Of a stretch of DNA of 17,637 nt, positions 17,606 to 17,637 are shown one piece after another (within the stretch, counting starts at the first letter, position 1; every line of letters starts with the position of its first letter). The notes beneath the pieces are model-generated. The model did no database searches. It was not told where the DNA came from and saw nothing but the letters and a program-made list of their open reading frames with translations. Position numbers and translations under genes: made by a program. The stretch is from JAZKBN01 sp040388605 (GTDB lineage: Bacteria; Bacteroidota; Bacteroidia; Cytophagales; Flexibacteraceae): positions 1 through 17,637 of the forward strand of contig JAZKBN010000067.1 in NCBI GenBank assembly GCA_040388605.1, in the 5' to 3' direction.

Positions 17606-17637
17606 CAGGATTAGGGTTAAATCCTGAAATTATTTGA

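Noticed and set aside
17217..17637. Possible insertion sequence or integrase attachment site at the right end
   Set aside because: No transposase or recombinase coding, no terminal inverted repeats and no tRNA were seen; the segment is explained by a degraded Rhs core.
1..17637. CRISPR array, tRNA or rRNA genes
   Set aside because: No regularly spaced direct repeats, cloverleaf-like sequence or rRNA-like conserved tract was found; nearly all of the window is protein coding.

Overview
The window looks like a stretch of Bacteroidota (Bacteroidetes) chromosome, probably from the Chitinophagales/Sphingobacteriales side or an uncultured relative. The reasons are Sec signal peptides ending in the phylum's usual '..A/S-Q' style, a type IX secretion (T9SS) type A sorting domain at the end of the 5522-7528 product, YD-repeat (Rhs) proteins in the style of this phylum, and mostly no Shine-Dalgarno sequence. 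All recognisable genes are on the + strand and tightly packed, with three ATGA stop/start overlaps, so 1-17216 reads as one transcription unit. No promoter or terminator was recognised.

Layout. 2-118 is the 3' end of an upstream gene whose last codons resemble the first YD repeat of the large Rhs protein further on. 115-849 encodes a small exported protein, possibly LolA-like. 846-5516 encodes a 1556-residue secreted protein resembling the N-terminal, pre-YD half of single-chain Bacteroidetes Rhs proteins. 5522-7528 encodes a secreted beta-propeller/Ig-like protein with a T9SS sorting domain. 7525-16197 encodes a 2890-residue polymorphic toxin: signal peptide, two parallel beta-helix regions, Ig-like region, YD repeats, Rhs core ending in DPDG, and a roughly 235-residue tip with a PD-(D/E)xK-type nuclease motif. 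16200-16658 encodes a DUF4304-like candidate immunity protein. 16668-17216 encodes an unrecognised small cytosolic protein, possibly a second immunity protein. 17253-17605 is a frameshifted, decayed Rhs core (orphan cassette).

How it may work together (inference). The surface or secreted proteins may form the scaffold and attachment apparatus for the Rhs toxin. The nuclease tip would be released at the Rhs core and enter neighbouring cells, while the gene immediately 3' protects the producer. The AT-rich tip and immunity genes, followed by a broken alternative core, are what is expected where toxin tips are exchanged by recombination in the conserved core.

The most interesting points are the apparent division of a normally single-chain Bacteroidetes Rhs protein into two genes (846-5516 and 7525-16197), the replacement of the usual N-terminus by beta-helix domains, an extra domain inserted in the Rhs core, and the orphan core cassette. 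Family assignments come from reading motifs by eye, without database searches.
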